Assembly (NCBI RefSeq): GCF_000285595.1 | Contig: NZ_HE611067.1 | Location: 250,214 to 314,213 of the forward strand | Reading direction: 5' to 3' | Origin: Kurthia senegalensis | GTDB taxonomy: Bacteria > Bacillota > Bacilli > Bacillales_A > Planococcaceae | Length of the DNA: 64,000 nucleotides | Shown: positions 52,991 through 61,920 of the stretch, in pieces | How the letters are laid out: the number at the start of each line of letters is the position of its first letter | How positions within the stretch are numbered: the first letter of the stretch is position 1 | Translations under genes and position numbers: made by a program | Notes under the pieces: model-generated | Told to the model about the DNA's origin: nothing | Seen by the model: the letters and a program-made list of their open reading frames with translations, nothing else | The model's database searches: none

Positions 52991-53170
52991 CTACTTCGCT
53001 TTTATTTTCCAAAAGATGCTCCCAATCAGTAGGACAATCCCAACAAAAACGCCGAGCAACTGATCTACTAGAACATCGCCCGTTCGAGTGTAGCGTATTA
53101 AAAATGTCCCACCAAAAATAATGAGCATCATACTAGCGAAAAAAAGAAGATACGTATGCCATGTATTCAT
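52991..53170 (-). CDS. Small two-helix membrane protein (59 residues)
   Basis: Starts MNTWHTYLLFFASMMLIIFG and ends GSIFWKIKAK, with helices at about 5-25 and 38-54 joined by a charged loop (RYTRTGDVLVD). AGAAGGAG lies 8 bases before the ATG. Family unknown. It begins about 20 bases after the YrvL-like gene ends, so the two are likely one transcript. Confidence 0.6.
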   Translation of the reverse strand: MNTWHTYLLFFASMMLIIFGGTFLIRYTRTGDVLVDQLLGVFVGIVLLIGSIFWKIKAK

Positions 53171-53189
53171 TTTTTAAACTCCTTCTGTT

Positions 53190-53642
53190 TTATTTCTTCG
53201 AAAGAAAATTTTTACTAAGTTGTTCAAACTCTTTGTGATCCGCGTTTGGTGGTTCTGCCTCTTTATTATGTAACCATGCATTCAAACACGCTGTAACAAA
53301 GGCAAAAATGACAGCTCCTTGCGTCGAGATAAAGACCGTATGTAAAAGTCTATCGAGCCCTTCAATTAGTAAAAACGTACAACTAAAATGTAAGGCGAAG
53401 GCAAATATCCCCTTACTCGTCTGAAGAATCCCAATTGATTTTAAAGCGAAAGGAATCCCCTTTGTCAGTAGAGACAATGGTATTTCTAAAAAGACGTACA
53501 AAATGAAAAATACACACAATGAACGAAAATGATCGTACTGTAAACCGAGAATGCTTAACAGAATATATTCAAAAGAAGTTAAACATAATAAAATGACACA
53601 TAAAATCACTGTGCATATCATTCCCGTTTTTATTTTCTTCAT
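53190..53642 (-). CDS. YrvL-like membrane protein
   Basis: 150 residues with four hydrophobic helices and a polar C-terminal tail (NADHKEFEQLSKNFLSKK). The segment LQYDHFRSLCVFFILYVFLEIPLSLLTKG resembles YrvL of Bacillus, a membrane regulator tied to the SigO system there. No sigO or rsoA gene is nearby, so the role here is open. AAAGGAG upstream. Confidence 0.55.
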   Translation of the reverse strand: MKKIKTGMICTVILCVILLCLTSFEYILLSILGLQYDHFRSLCVFFILYVFLEIPLSLLTKGIPFALKSIGILQTSKGIFAFALHFSCTFLLIEGLDRLLHTVFISTQGAVIFAFVTACLNAWLHNKEAEPPNADHKEFEQLSKNFLSKK

Positions 53643-53718
53643 TCGATTGCTCCTTTACACAATGAAATGCCTGAACTATGCTTTTTTTAAAACGCAAACC
53701 TAAAAGAGGAGAAGTGGC

Positions 53719-54056
53719 ATGACAGACTGTTACAATTTAGAACACGCAACATTTGAAACGTTCATGTCGCTTCTTGCAAATGCATCATGAAATTGGATTC
53801 ATTTGTAAAGAGTGCAAATAGTTCATTCCAAATTTTCAAGATGGTCGTTCATTAAACGTAAACTCAAAAGCATGCTGTAATTACACCCAATAACAATCCA
53901 TTCGTTCAAATGGCGGAACTTGACAGCGTGACACTGAAACAGCTGTTTAAAAGCAGCGTGAGAAAATCGAATTTGGCACTATTTTTCAAGCGCGTCACAC
54001 GGTCTTTCTTATTCGCTTCATTTGAAGTAATCTATAGCAAAAAGTGGCGTATTTGA
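53719..54056 (+). pseudogene. Decayed gene remnant
   Basis: A good ribosome site (GAGGAG, 7 bases) leads to ATG at 53719 reading TDCYNLEHATFETFMSLL, but a stop follows at 53788. Other frames continue with FICKECK, then SLNVNSKACCNYT, then a 48-residue open stretch (AELDSVTLKQLFKSSVRK to IYSKKWRI, stop at 54054-54056). Cys pairs suggest a zinc-ribbon part. At least two frameshifts are needed to join them. No family recognised. Confidence 0.35.
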
Positions 54057-54169
54057 CATTCCAATACGTCTCTTTTTCATGTGCGTATTTTATCTAAACC
54101 TCTCTCTTTATAGAGTTCATTTTTAAATAAAAATCTGATTTTACATTTATTTAATCATATATTATACAA

Positions 54170-54784
54170 TTATTCTTTTATCATTTTATCAATTAAAACG
54201 TCTAAACAAATCGTCACCGCTGCGAGTAAATCTGCTTTATTCCAACTCGGTAAATTCCCATGCGCAATCGCTAATTCAAAGTCTGCTGGAATGTGAATAA
54301 AACCCGAAAATAACTGACGGTCATACGCATATTGCAATCCTTCATACATGACAGCATTGCATACATACGTCCCTGCTGTATTTGAAACACTTGCCGGATA
54401 GCCGTTCGTTAAAAGAGCTTCTACTAGATCATTTAGTGGCAGCGTTGAAAATAAGGAAGCCGGACCTGTAGAATCAATAACTTGTCCCGTCGCAACATGC
54501 CCATGATTATCAGGACGACGGCTTTGCTGTACGTTCAACGCAACTCGTTCTGGTGTGATTTGATTTCTACCTGCTGCGAGTCCGAGTGATACGATCGCAT
54601 CGGGTTGGATTTCTTCCATCTTTTGTTTTAATTGCTCCCGCGCTCCGTCAAATGTAACCGGTAAAATCACCCCTTCAATGTGTACATTTTTTCGCGTCGT
54701 ACCATGTAACGCTTGAATCACTCTTTCTGTCGGATTATGTTCGAAGTTTAAAAATGGTTCGAACCCTGTTAACATAATTTTCAT
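54170..54784 (-). CDS. pcp: Pyrrolidone-carboxylate peptidase
   Basis: 204 residues of peptidase family C15: LTGFEPFLNFEHNPTE at the start, catalytic Glu in QITPERVALN, Cys in GTYVCNAVMYEGL and His in GFIHIPAD. It removes pyroglutamate from peptide N-termini in the cytosol. ATG at 54784 is used because AAGGGGTG stands just before it. Single gene. Confidence 0.93.
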   Translation of the reverse strand: MKIMLTGFEPFLNFEHNPTERVIQALHGTTRKNVHIEGVILPVTFDGAREQLKQKMEEIQPDAIVSLGLAAGRNQITPERVALNVQQSRRPDNHGHVATGQVIDSTGPASLFSTLPLNDLVEALLTNGYPASVSNTAGTYVCNAVMYEGLQYAYDRQLFSGFIHIPADFELAIAHGNLPSWNKADLLAAVTICLDVLIDKMIKE

Positions 54785-54843
54785 TTTCAGCACCCCTTTA
54801 TACATAGTATCTCATAGTTTTAATTTTCAAAAAAATAAATAAC

Positions 54844-54875
54844 GAAAAAACCTTCCCGACGAAATTGAGAAGGTT
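54844..54875 (-). terminator. Terminator of ABC exporter operon
   Basis: AACCTTC...GAAGGTT followed by T6 on the minus strand, 8 bases after the second ABC gene. Confidence 0.7.
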
Positions 54876-54882
54876 GTTCGCA

Positions 54883-56682
54883 CTACGTATTTTCTTGCAT
54901 CGTTGATTTTTTTTGCAGTTCAGCATAAAAGCCGTCTTGTTCCATTAAAGAAGCGTGATTGCCAAATTCAATCACTTCACCTTGTTGCAGAACGTATATA
55001 CAATCTGCTTGTTCAATCGTTTTCAGTCGATGTGCAATAACGAAACTCGTCCGATTATTCATTAAGTTTTGCAACCCTCGTTGAATATGCACTTCTGTTC
55101 GCGTATCGACGTTGGATGTCGCCTCATCTAATATTAAAATACGTGGATTTTCTAAAATGGCACGAGCAATCGCCACGAGTTGGCGCTGACCTTGGCTCAA
55201 ATTCATGCCTCCTGCGGTCAAAGTAGTATCGTATTGTGCAGGTAAATGACGAATAAATTGATGTGCATACGCCACTTCGGCTGCTCGTTCCACTTCTTCA
55301 TCTGTCGCATCTAAACGACCGAAACGAATATTATCGCGAATCGTTCCACTAAACAAATACGGATCTTGTAAGACGACACCGATTTGTTCACGTAAGTCCG
55401 ATTTAGCAATCGTGTCAATGGGCTGTCCATCGATTAAAATCGTCCCATTCGTGTAATCATAAAAGCGTGAAAGCAGTTGAATAATCGTTGTTTTCCCGCT
55501 CCCTGTAGGTCCGACAATCGCAATCATTTGACCTGCTTTTGCTTCCATCGATACGTCTTTCAAAATCGGATGTCCTTTTTCATATTCAAAATCAACGTGT
55601 TGAATCGACACATCGCCTTTGAATTCTTTCTTATTAGCTACGTGTTCTGTCGCTAGCACTTCTTCCTCTTCATCCATCACTTCAAATACGCGCTCCGCAC
55701 CCGCAATCGCGGATTGGAACGTATTCCATAAATTTGAAAGCTGATTAATCGGTTGGAAAAATTGTCGTGTATACGTAACGAAAGCTGCAATCACACCAAC
55801 TGTCGTATAGCCATTTACCGCGAGCAGCGCACCCACACCGATGACGAGACCGAGACCGATATTGTTCATCGCATTATTCACCGGACCCATTAATCCTGAA
55901 ACGGTTTCCGCTCGAATGGCAGCGTGACGAAGTTGTTCATTTTTACCGTGGAATGCATTCGTTTGTTCCATTTCCTTACCGAAAAGCGTTACGATTTCAG
56001 AAGCATTTAACGACTCTTCCATAAAACTATTCACTTGTCCGAGTGCTTTTTGACGTTTACGATAATGCACACTCGCATATTGAATAATTTTTTTCGATAA
56101 AAAAACAATCAGTGGAATGACGAGTAACACGACGATAGCTAAACGCCAATCGAGCCAAAAGATGGCGAAAGTCGTTCCGACAATCGTTAAAATAGCCGTT
56201 AATAGTTGCGTGACACTTTGCGTCAATGCCATATTAAGCGCATCAATATCATTCGTCACACGGCTCATTAAATCCCCCTGTTCATGCTTGTCAAAAAAAC
56301 AGAGGGGCAAATGTTGAATTTTTTGAAATAAAGCATAACGTAATTTTTGAATCGTCTTTTGCGCAACATGAATCATCACAATCGTTTGTACGTATGACAC
56401 GCCAAATAAAGCAAAGTACGTTGCTGCGAGTACGCATGCCATTCGAATCGTCCCCGAAATATCTAGTGGAATAACATGTTCATCAATAATGTATCCAATC
56501 AACCACGGGCCTGCAATTTTCAAAGCGGTCGCTGCGAGTACGGTTAACGTCGCAATGATCAAACCGAGACGTTGTTTACTCATATACTGCCATAAACGGG
56601 CAATCGTTTGTTTTTGATTTTGAGGTTTTTCAAAGTTACTTTGTCCGATTTTTGGTCCACGTTCTAATCCCGTTCTACTCAT
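54883..56682 (-). CDS. ABC exporter half-transporter, catalytic subunit
   Basis: 599 residues: six-helix membrane domain (residues about 35-330) and a nucleotide-binding domain with Walker A GPTGSGKTT, signature LSQGQRQLVAIARA and Walker B ILILDEATSNVD with the catalytic Glu present. The signature has Gln in place of the second Gly-type LSGGQ. ATG at 56682 follows AGGAGGG and overlaps the partner gene by 8 bases; the longer frame is not used. It pairs with the upstream half to export lipids or drugs; substrate unknown. Confidence 0.88.
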   Translation of the reverse strand: MSRTGLERGPKIGQSNFEKPQNQKQTIARLWQYMSKQRLGLIIATLTVLAATALKIAGPWLIGYIIDEHVIPLDISGTIRMACVLAATYFALFGVSYVQTIVMIHVAQKTIQKLRYALFQKIQHLPLCFFDKHEQGDLMSRVTNDIDALNMALTQSVTQLLTAILTIVGTTFAIFWLDWRLAIVVLLVIPLIVFLSKKIIQYASVHYRKRQKALGQVNSFMEESLNASEIVTLFGKEMEQTNAFHGKNEQLRHAAIRAETVSGLMGPVNNAMNNIGLGLVIGVGALLAVNGYTTVGVIAAFVTYTRQFFQPINQLSNLWNTFQSAIAGAERVFEVMDEEEEVLATEHVANKKEFKGDVSIQHVDFEYEKGHPILKDVSMEAKAGQMIAIVGPTGSGKTTIIQLLSRFYDYTNGTILIDGQPIDTIAKSDLREQIGVVLQDPYLFSGTIRDNIRFGRLDATDEEVERAAEVAYAHQFIRHLPAQYDTTLTAGGMNLSQGQRQLVAIARAILENPRILILDEATSNVDTRTEVHIQRGLQNLMNNRTSFVIAHRLKTIEQADCIYVLQQGEVIEFGNHASLMEQDGFYAELQKKSTMQENT

Positions 56683-58405
56683 GCAACATCCCTCCTTGCG
56701 CACGTTGCGTTTCAGCAATTTCTTTGTAAATCGCATTCGTCGAAAGCAATTGTTCATGTGTTCCGATTCCGACCATCTCGCCATCTTCTAAAACGAGAAT
56801 TTGGTCTGCATGACGAATAGATGACAATTTAGACGACACGATGATTTTCGTCGATTGTTCAAAGTTTTCAGCAATTTTTTCTTGAATAAATCGTTCACTT
56901 ACCGCATCGACTGCTGACGTCGTATCATCTAAAATAAGAATTTTCGGTTGGCGTACGAACGCTCTTGCCATCGCAAGTCGTTGTCGTTGTCCTCCTGATA
57001 AATTATGACCACCTTGTGTAATAAAATGTGCCATCCCTTCATCGAATCGTTCGACAAAAGCAGTAGATGCACTCGATTCTAAAGCGGTAGCCATTTGCTG
57101 CTCATTCGCATCTACTTTACCGAATCGAAGCTGTTCCTCTACCGTCCCTGATAAAAGAATTGCACGTTGCGTCGCCATACCAATCGCTTCACGAAGCACG
57201 CGTAAATCATATTGTTTGCTATCGATTCCATCAATTGTAATCGTTCCCTTTTTCGGGTCATACATACGTGGAATGAGTTTCAATAAAGAAGATTTACCGC
57301 TACCAGTCATCCCGATAATTCCGAGTGTTTCCCCTGGCTGAAGTGTGAAAGAAATATCTTTTAACACATACTCTTCTTCGTTGTAATAATAAAAAGAAAC
57401 ATGATCAAATTGAATAGCACCTTGAATCGGTCGATTGATCCCGTTTTCTGGAGATTGGACAGCAGGCCGCGTATTCAATACACGCTGTAGTCTTTTCGCA
57501 CTCGGTACGGCACGTGCTATTTGAATTAGCACATTACTCGATGACATAATACCGTTCATAATGATCGTTAAGTAGTTAATGAATGCTAAAATAACCCCTA
57601 CTTCTATAATGCCCGCATCTATTTTAATAACACCGAGCCAAAGTGCGGCAACAATTCCTAAATTAATAATAAATGTCGTAAGCGGTCCGAGCGTACTCAC
57701 AACATATTCTGCTCGAATCGAACGATTTGCTAATCGATCATTAATTTTTTGGAACTGTTTCATTTGATGAAGATGGCGATTAAGGGACTTTACGACCCGT
57801 ATGCCCGCTAAATTTTCTTGCATAAAAGCATTCACACGGTCAATTTGTAATTGAACGACGCCGAATACTTTACTCGAAAATTTTGTAAATAAGACGATGA
57901 GAATCATCAAAATTGGCACGATGACCATTAATAAGGGGAAAAGCTCTCGCGCTGTAAAGAAAACAATGGCAATCGCTCCTAAAAAGAGCAATGGCCCTCG
58001 AACGAACACTTTTAACGTCATTAAAACAGCACGTTGCAACGTTTCAACATCGTTCGTAACGTTCGTAATGAGCGTTCCTATACCAAAGTCATCTTTGTTT
58101 TTTGAAGAAAAAAGAACGGTCGTATGAAATACTGCTTCTCGTAAATCGGCTGAAAATTGTACAGCAGCTCTTGAAGCAAAAATCGTACAGCCCACGCCGC
58201 CCACTAACCCGCCTAATGCGGCAAGTAACATGAACATAAACATTTTCATAACGTAAGACGTATTGCCTGACGCAATCCCGTCATCGATTAAATGTTGCAT
58301 AATGGTCGGTTGAATTAAATCCATCATCACTTCAAACACCATAAAAAGAGGCGCAAAAATAGCTACCCATTTATATGGCTTTATGTAGTGTAAAATCATT
58401 CCCAT
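56675..58405 (-). CDS. ABC exporter half-transporter, degenerate-site subunit
   Basis: 576 residues: six-helix membrane domain, then a nucleotide-binding domain with GMTGSGKSSLL, LSGGQRQRLAMARA and Walker B ILILDDTTSAVD. Asp stands where the catalytic Glu should be, the mark of the inactive site in heterodimeric exporters such as BmrC/BmrD and TM287/288. The partner's LSQGQ signature would complete this same weak site. First gene of the pair. Confidence 0.88.
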   Translation of the reverse strand: MGMILHYIKPYKWVAIFAPLFMVFEVMMDLIQPTIMQHLIDDGIASGNTSYVMKMFMFMLLAALGGLVGGVGCTIFASRAAVQFSADLREAVFHTTVLFSSKNKDDFGIGTLITNVTNDVETLQRAVLMTLKVFVRGPLLFLGAIAIVFFTARELFPLLMVIVPILMILIVLFTKFSSKVFGVVQLQIDRVNAFMQENLAGIRVVKSLNRHLHQMKQFQKINDRLANRSIRAEYVVSTLGPLTTFIINLGIVAALWLGVIKIDAGIIEVGVILAFINYLTIIMNGIMSSSNVLIQIARAVPSAKRLQRVLNTRPAVQSPENGINRPIQGAIQFDHVSFYYYNEEEYVLKDISFTLQPGETLGIIGMTGSGKSSLLKLIPRMYDPKKGTITIDGIDSKQYDLRVLREAIGMATQRAILLSGTVEEQLRFGKVDANEQQMATALESSASTAFVERFDEGMAHFITQGGHNLSGGQRQRLAMARAFVRQPKILILDDTTSAVDAVSERFIQEKIAENFEQSTKIIVSSKLSSIRHADQILVLEDGEMVGIGTHEQLLSTNAIYKEIAETQRAQGGMLHE

Positions 58406-58927
58406 TTATGACATCCTTTCTACTATTTAACTATACTATTTTTCCATTTTACTCGTAATAGTTAATTGAGAACCATTTTCAATTATTTTTTAAATACATT
58501 CTATTATTTATTTTTCATCGAGTTCCTGTCACCATAATTGTAGTACACTTTTCCATTTCGACTTATTTTACACATTTAGGAACATATTTATAACAATTTT
58601 TTGGAAATAAATAGTTCACAAATGGTTATTTTTTATATACTTAAATTAAGATTGTCACCTCGGCTATGACACCATTCCACCGGGATGTTACGCATCTAAG
58701 AATGTTTGTCATTTATCATTACTTTCCTCCATGACAAAATCCCTTTTGTCTTTCCACAAACGATTATGAATAGAAAAATCACGCCCCCTTTCTATCCTAA
58801 TCATTTTGGCACCCTCATATTGCCACTGTACAGCTGCTTTAAACTAAATGACGAAATGTCTTTTTCTCACACATCCCATTACTTTAGAAAAAAGAACCGT
58901 TGTAACTTCAAACGGTTCTTTTTTTAT
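58406..58927. other. Intergenic region, AT-rich with a GC-richer island and a terminator
   Basis: 522 bases. At 58650-58695 a GC-richer stretch (CACCTCGG...CCACCGGGATG) stands out from AT-rich surroundings upstream of the ABC exporter genes and could be part of a structured leader; it matches no riboswitch that I can recall. At 58889-58925 a hairpin AAGAACCGTT/AACGGTTCTT with T-run ends the esterase gene side. An open frame at 58706-58942 has no gene-like features. Confidence 0.5.
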
Positions 58928-59659
58928 TTATTGTTCATTTAAAAAGTTAGCAATATACGCAAATAAACGTTCTTTCTCGTCGCTTTCTGTCATCAAATGA
59001 CCTGCCACAAAACCTTTCGCTACTTTGTCATCGTTCCTCACGTGTAAAAGAAGTTCATTTGCACTTTCTTTATATAAAGGCAAATCTGCTGTCCCATAAA
59101 GAAGCCGACTCGGTACGTGTACGTCATGCGCACGTTGTTGTACGAGATCAATAAATTCAAGCAAATGCTCAATCATTTCTTTTCCTCGTTGTTCGTGCGT
59201 GTGCTTCTCGTATTCTATTTGTTCGTCCGTTGTTCCTATTATTTTCAAATAATTTTCAACGTATTGATTCAAACGCTTCGGAAGATGATTCATCGCTGAA
59301 TGATTCGGAACAGACATCGTCACGACACTCGTTACACAATACAGCTGCGCTAGTCGCAACGTAAATAAGCCTCCTAACGATACGCCAATGACATGAATCG
59401 TTTCATATCCTCTTGCATACAGTTCATTCAACGCATCGACTGCATCTTGCCACCAATCAGCTAAATCGTATTGTAAAAACTGATTCGGTGATTCACCGTG
59501 GCCTTTATAAATCGGCCCGTAACACGTATAGCCTTGTTCGTGTAAATAGTTAGCAAGCTTTTTCATATCTCGATTCGTACTCGTAAAAGAGTGCAATAAC
59601 AAAATAGCTCGCTCATCCCCTTCATAAAAAAAAGGCGCTGGCTTTTTCAATTTGACCAT
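58928..59659 (-). CDS. Est30-like carboxylesterase (alpha/beta hydrolase)
   Basis: 243 residues: ILLLHSFTSTNRDMKKLANYL (oxyanion region), nucleophile elbow GVSLGG, acid in LLYGTADLPLY and His in AGHLMT. It is like the small monoacylglycerol-lipase/Est30 enzymes of Bacillales that cut short-chain esters. ATG at 59659 follows AGGTGGG; the longer frame starts further up without a site. Single gene. Confidence 0.85.
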   Translation of the reverse strand: MVKLKKPAPFFYEGDERAILLLHSFTSTNRDMKKLANYLHEQGYTCYGPIYKGHGESPNQFLQYDLADWWQDAVDALNELYARGYETIHVIGVSLGGLFTLRLAQLYCVTSVVTMSVPNHSAMNHLPKRLNQYVENYLKIIGTTDEQIEYEKHTHEQRGKEMIEHLLEFIDLVQQRAHDVHVPSRLLYGTADLPLYKESANELLLHVRNDDKVAKGFVAGHLMTESDEKERLFAYIANFLNEQ

Positions 59660-59751
59660 ATCGTTCCCACCTACTTCATACTGTGATGCTAGTATAAGCA
59701 AAAAAAGTACCGTTTTCTAGAAAGATTGTCTATTTCACGTATTCTCCATAT

Positions 59752-59792
59752 AAAAACCACCTTTCCGCTACGAAATCTAGCGAAAAAGGTGG
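59752..59792 (-). terminator. Terminator of the gene at 59806
   Basis: CCACCTTT...AAAGGTGG with an inner CGCTA/TAGCG pair and a T5 run on the minus strand, 14 bases after the gene's stop. Confidence 0.7.
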
Positions 59793-59805
59793 CGTTCTCT
59801 TCCTA

Positions 59806-60171
59806 TTATCCAATTAAACCAATCACCGTAAAGAAAATAAGCATGTATGCGAGTGTTACCGCATAAATAATATATTGTTTTTGTTCTTTACGGTATTTAT
59901 ACTCGATCAAAATACGCGTGCCGACAAAAATAATAATGAACGCAAAAATAGAATACGGTGTCGAGTGGTGTACGATGAACATTTCAATCATTAACACAAT
60001 TAAAAATACGATGTAATACATTCTCTCAATTTGTTTATGCCACATGTTCACGTATTGATATTTTCCCTTTGGTTGCGGTGGAATGTTGTACACACGTGTA
60101 ACGAGCTTCGTGACAAAAACCATCACGAGTACCGCCAAAATAAAAAATAAAATCCAAGCAATTAAATCCAT
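59806..60171 (-). CDS. DUF4181-like membrane protein
   Basis: 121 residues with four hydrophobic helices. The segment VTKLVTRVYNIPPQ after helix 1 and ILIEYKYRKEQKQYI before helix 4 match in layout the protein at 61269-61637 (TAIRKQLNVPK; IMQFKYARQTKEHLI). Family DUF4181, function unknown. AAAGGAG upstream of the ATG. Confidence 0.65.
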   Translation of the reverse strand: MDLIAWILFFILAVLVMVFVTKLVTRVYNIPPQPKGKYQYVNMWHKQIERMYYIVFLIVLMIEMFIVHHSTPYSIFAFIIIFVGTRILIEYKYRKEQKQYIIYAVTLAYMLIFFTVIGLIG

Positions 60172-60231
60172 GATTGTACTCCTTTTACGAAACGTTTATA
60201 CTAGTCAATAAAATAAAAAGGTGGTGTTCTT

Positions 60232-61200
60232 ATGATTATACCAGTAAAGCTCCGTCCTGGTGATGAAATACGCGTCATTGCCCCGAGTCGAAGTGCCACA
60301 ATCATCGGTGAAGCGGGTATGCATCTTGCGAAACAAAAACTCGAAGCACTCGGCTACGTCGTCACGTTCGGCAATCATATTTTTGAGACGAATCTTTTTC
60401 ATTCTTCCTCCATTCAACATCGTGTAGATGATTTGCATGACGCTTTTCGTGATCCACATGTGAAAGCTATTTTAACCGTCATCGGTGGATACAATAGCAA
60501 TGAATTGCTGCCTTATATTGATTATCATTTATTGAAAAACAACCCGAAAATATTTTGCGGATATAGTGATATAACCGCTCTTGCCACGGCTATTATGACA
60601 AAGTCCGAACTCGTCACGTATTCAGGTCCTCACTTCTCAACATTTCAAATGGAAAAAGGAACGTCTTATCACGAACAAAATTTTCTGAAATGTCTGACAG
60701 AAGAACACCCTTTCGAAGTAACACCCTCTTCTTATTGGAGTGATGATCTTTGGTTCCTCAACCAAGAAGAACGCCACTTTGAACAAACAAAATGGAAAGT
60801 GTATACGGAAGGCAATGCGTGTGGACAAGTGCTCGGTGGGAATCTGTGTACACTTAATTTACTCCAAGGCACACCGTACTTTCCGAAAGCACAAGATCGA
60901 AAAATTTTACTTTTAGAAGAGGATGAACAAACGGACGCCCCTACATTCGCACGAAACCTGCATTCTCTTTTGCAAAACGTAACGAACGTTCAAGGGATTT
61001 TAATTGGGCGTTTCCAGCGTAAATCTCAAATTTCTGAACAGCAACTTCAATTCATATTCGACAGCATCCCACTATTAAAAGAAATTCCGGTCATGTACGA
61101 CGTGGACTTCGGTCATACACAATCTATGTTTACATTCCCGATTGGTGGCACCATTCATTTCGATACTACGTCGAAAACGTTGAAATTTTGGCGATTTTAG
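60232..61200 (+). CDS. S66-family LD-carboxypeptidase/MccF-like
   Basis: 322 residues of peptidase family S66: PGDEIRVIAPSRS at the start, nucleophile Ser in FCGYSDITAL, Glu in ILLLEEDEQTD and His in VDFGHTQSMFTFPIGG. S66 members are LD-carboxypeptidases that trim recycled murein tetrapeptides, or MccF-type enzymes that cleave microcin C. The sequence looks closer to the MccF branch, so self-immunity is an option. AAAGGTGG upstream. Confidence 0.82.
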   Translation: MIIPVKLRPGDEIRVIAPSRSATIIGEAGMHLAKQKLEALGYVVTFGNHIFETNLFHSSSIQHRVDDLHDAFRDPHVKAILTVIGGYNSNELLPYIDYHLLKNNPKIFCGYSDITALATAIMTKSELVTYSGPHFSTFQMEKGTSYHEQNFLKCLTEEHPFEVTPSSYWSDDLWFLNQEERHFEQTKWKVYTEGNACGQVLGGNLCTLNLLQGTPYFPKAQDRKILLLEEDEQTDAPTFARNLHSLLQNVTNVQGILIGRFQRKSQISEQQLQFIFDSIPLLKEIPVMYDVDFGHTQSMFTFPIGGTIHFDTTSKTLKFWRF

Positions 61201-61268
61201 TACGTATCTAGCTTCTGATTAGACGTAGTGAGAGGCTCTATTTATAATAGAAGAAACAGGAGGTCACC

Positions 61269-61637
61269 ATGAATTTTCTTTTTATCATTATTATTTTCTT
61301 TATTGCATCATATGTTTTAGAAACGGCAATCCGCAAACAATTGAACGTACCGAAAACAGCTGCTTCTGTAGTACCTGTTAACCGCGTGCATAAAATTGGG
61401 AAAAATATTATTTTAGGATTGTTAATTGCCACATTATTAGTGAGCTTCACGACAACGATTCACGTGTTATGGATCTTTTTAATTATCATTTTTGCGCAAT
61501 ATATATTCGACATTATTATGCAATTCAAATATGCACGTCAAACGAAAGAGCATTTAATTAATTTGTTTTTCTTAATCTTTTACGGACTCGCAGCCGTTGC
61601 GATTTATTTCGTAAACCCTGCAATCTACTCCGTTTAA
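61269..61637 (+). CDS. DUF4181-like membrane protein, second copy
   Basis: 122 residues, four hydrophobic helices, similar in layout to the protein at 59806-60171 but quite diverged. ACAGGAGGTCACC precedes the ATG. It follows the S66 gene by 68 bases. Function unknown. Confidence 0.65.
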   Translation: MNFLFIIIIFFIASYVLETAIRKQLNVPKTAASVVPVNRVHKIGKNIILGLLIATLLVSFTTTIHVLWIFLIIIFAQYIFDIIMQFKYARQTKEHLINLFFLIFYGLAAVAIYFVNPAIYSV

Positions 61638-61666
61638 TCTAAGAAATCTAGATGAATTTGTGCGAA

Positions 61667-61703
61667 AGAGCAGTCACGATGTTAACATCGTGACTGCTCT
61701 TTT
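61667..61703 (+). terminator. Strong palindromic terminator
   Basis: A perfect inverted repeat over 61667-61700 (arm AGAGCAGTCACGATGTT) followed by a T-run, 30 bases after the gene at 61269. Confidence 0.85.
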
Positions 61704-61777
61704 TATTAAACTACCATTTCATCTAGTCTTTTTATGTAGTATTTCACACCAAAAAAGCTCAACGCCACGATTATTGA

Positions 61778-61852
61778 TGAGACCCGACAAACTTTAACTA
61801 AGGAGGCTCAGTGATTCACCGGCGAAAGCATTCGTCCTGAACGAACAGAAAG
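61778..61852 (+). repeat. Degenerate Bacillales intergenic repeat-like element
   Basis: GAGACCCGAC, AAGGAGGCTCAG, then GGCGAAAGC and a small hairpin TTCGT-CCTG-AACGAA. From memory this order matches a repeat common in Bacillus, Sporosarcina and Lysinibacillus (GAGGCTC...GCGGAAAGC, TCCGCCTG.AGCGGA). Only one copy is in the window. A second hairpin (GGGTAGAGTGATTT and its inverse, 61852-61888) follows and may terminate the minus-strand gene at 61921. Confidence 0.4.
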
Positions 61853-61920
61853 GGTAGAGTGATTTGAAAGAACCAAATCACTCTACCCAAACATTTGACG
61901 TAGAACCTTTTATTTTTCTA

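Noticed and set aside
58640-58745. T-box, fluoride or manganese riboswitch
   Set aside because: The T-box GGTGGNACC core and the conserved fluoride and yybP-ykoY cores are not present.
58706-58942. Open frame of 78 codons on the plus strand
   Set aside because: No ribosome site, odd composition, and it runs through a terminator hairpin; it overlaps the end of the esterase gene.
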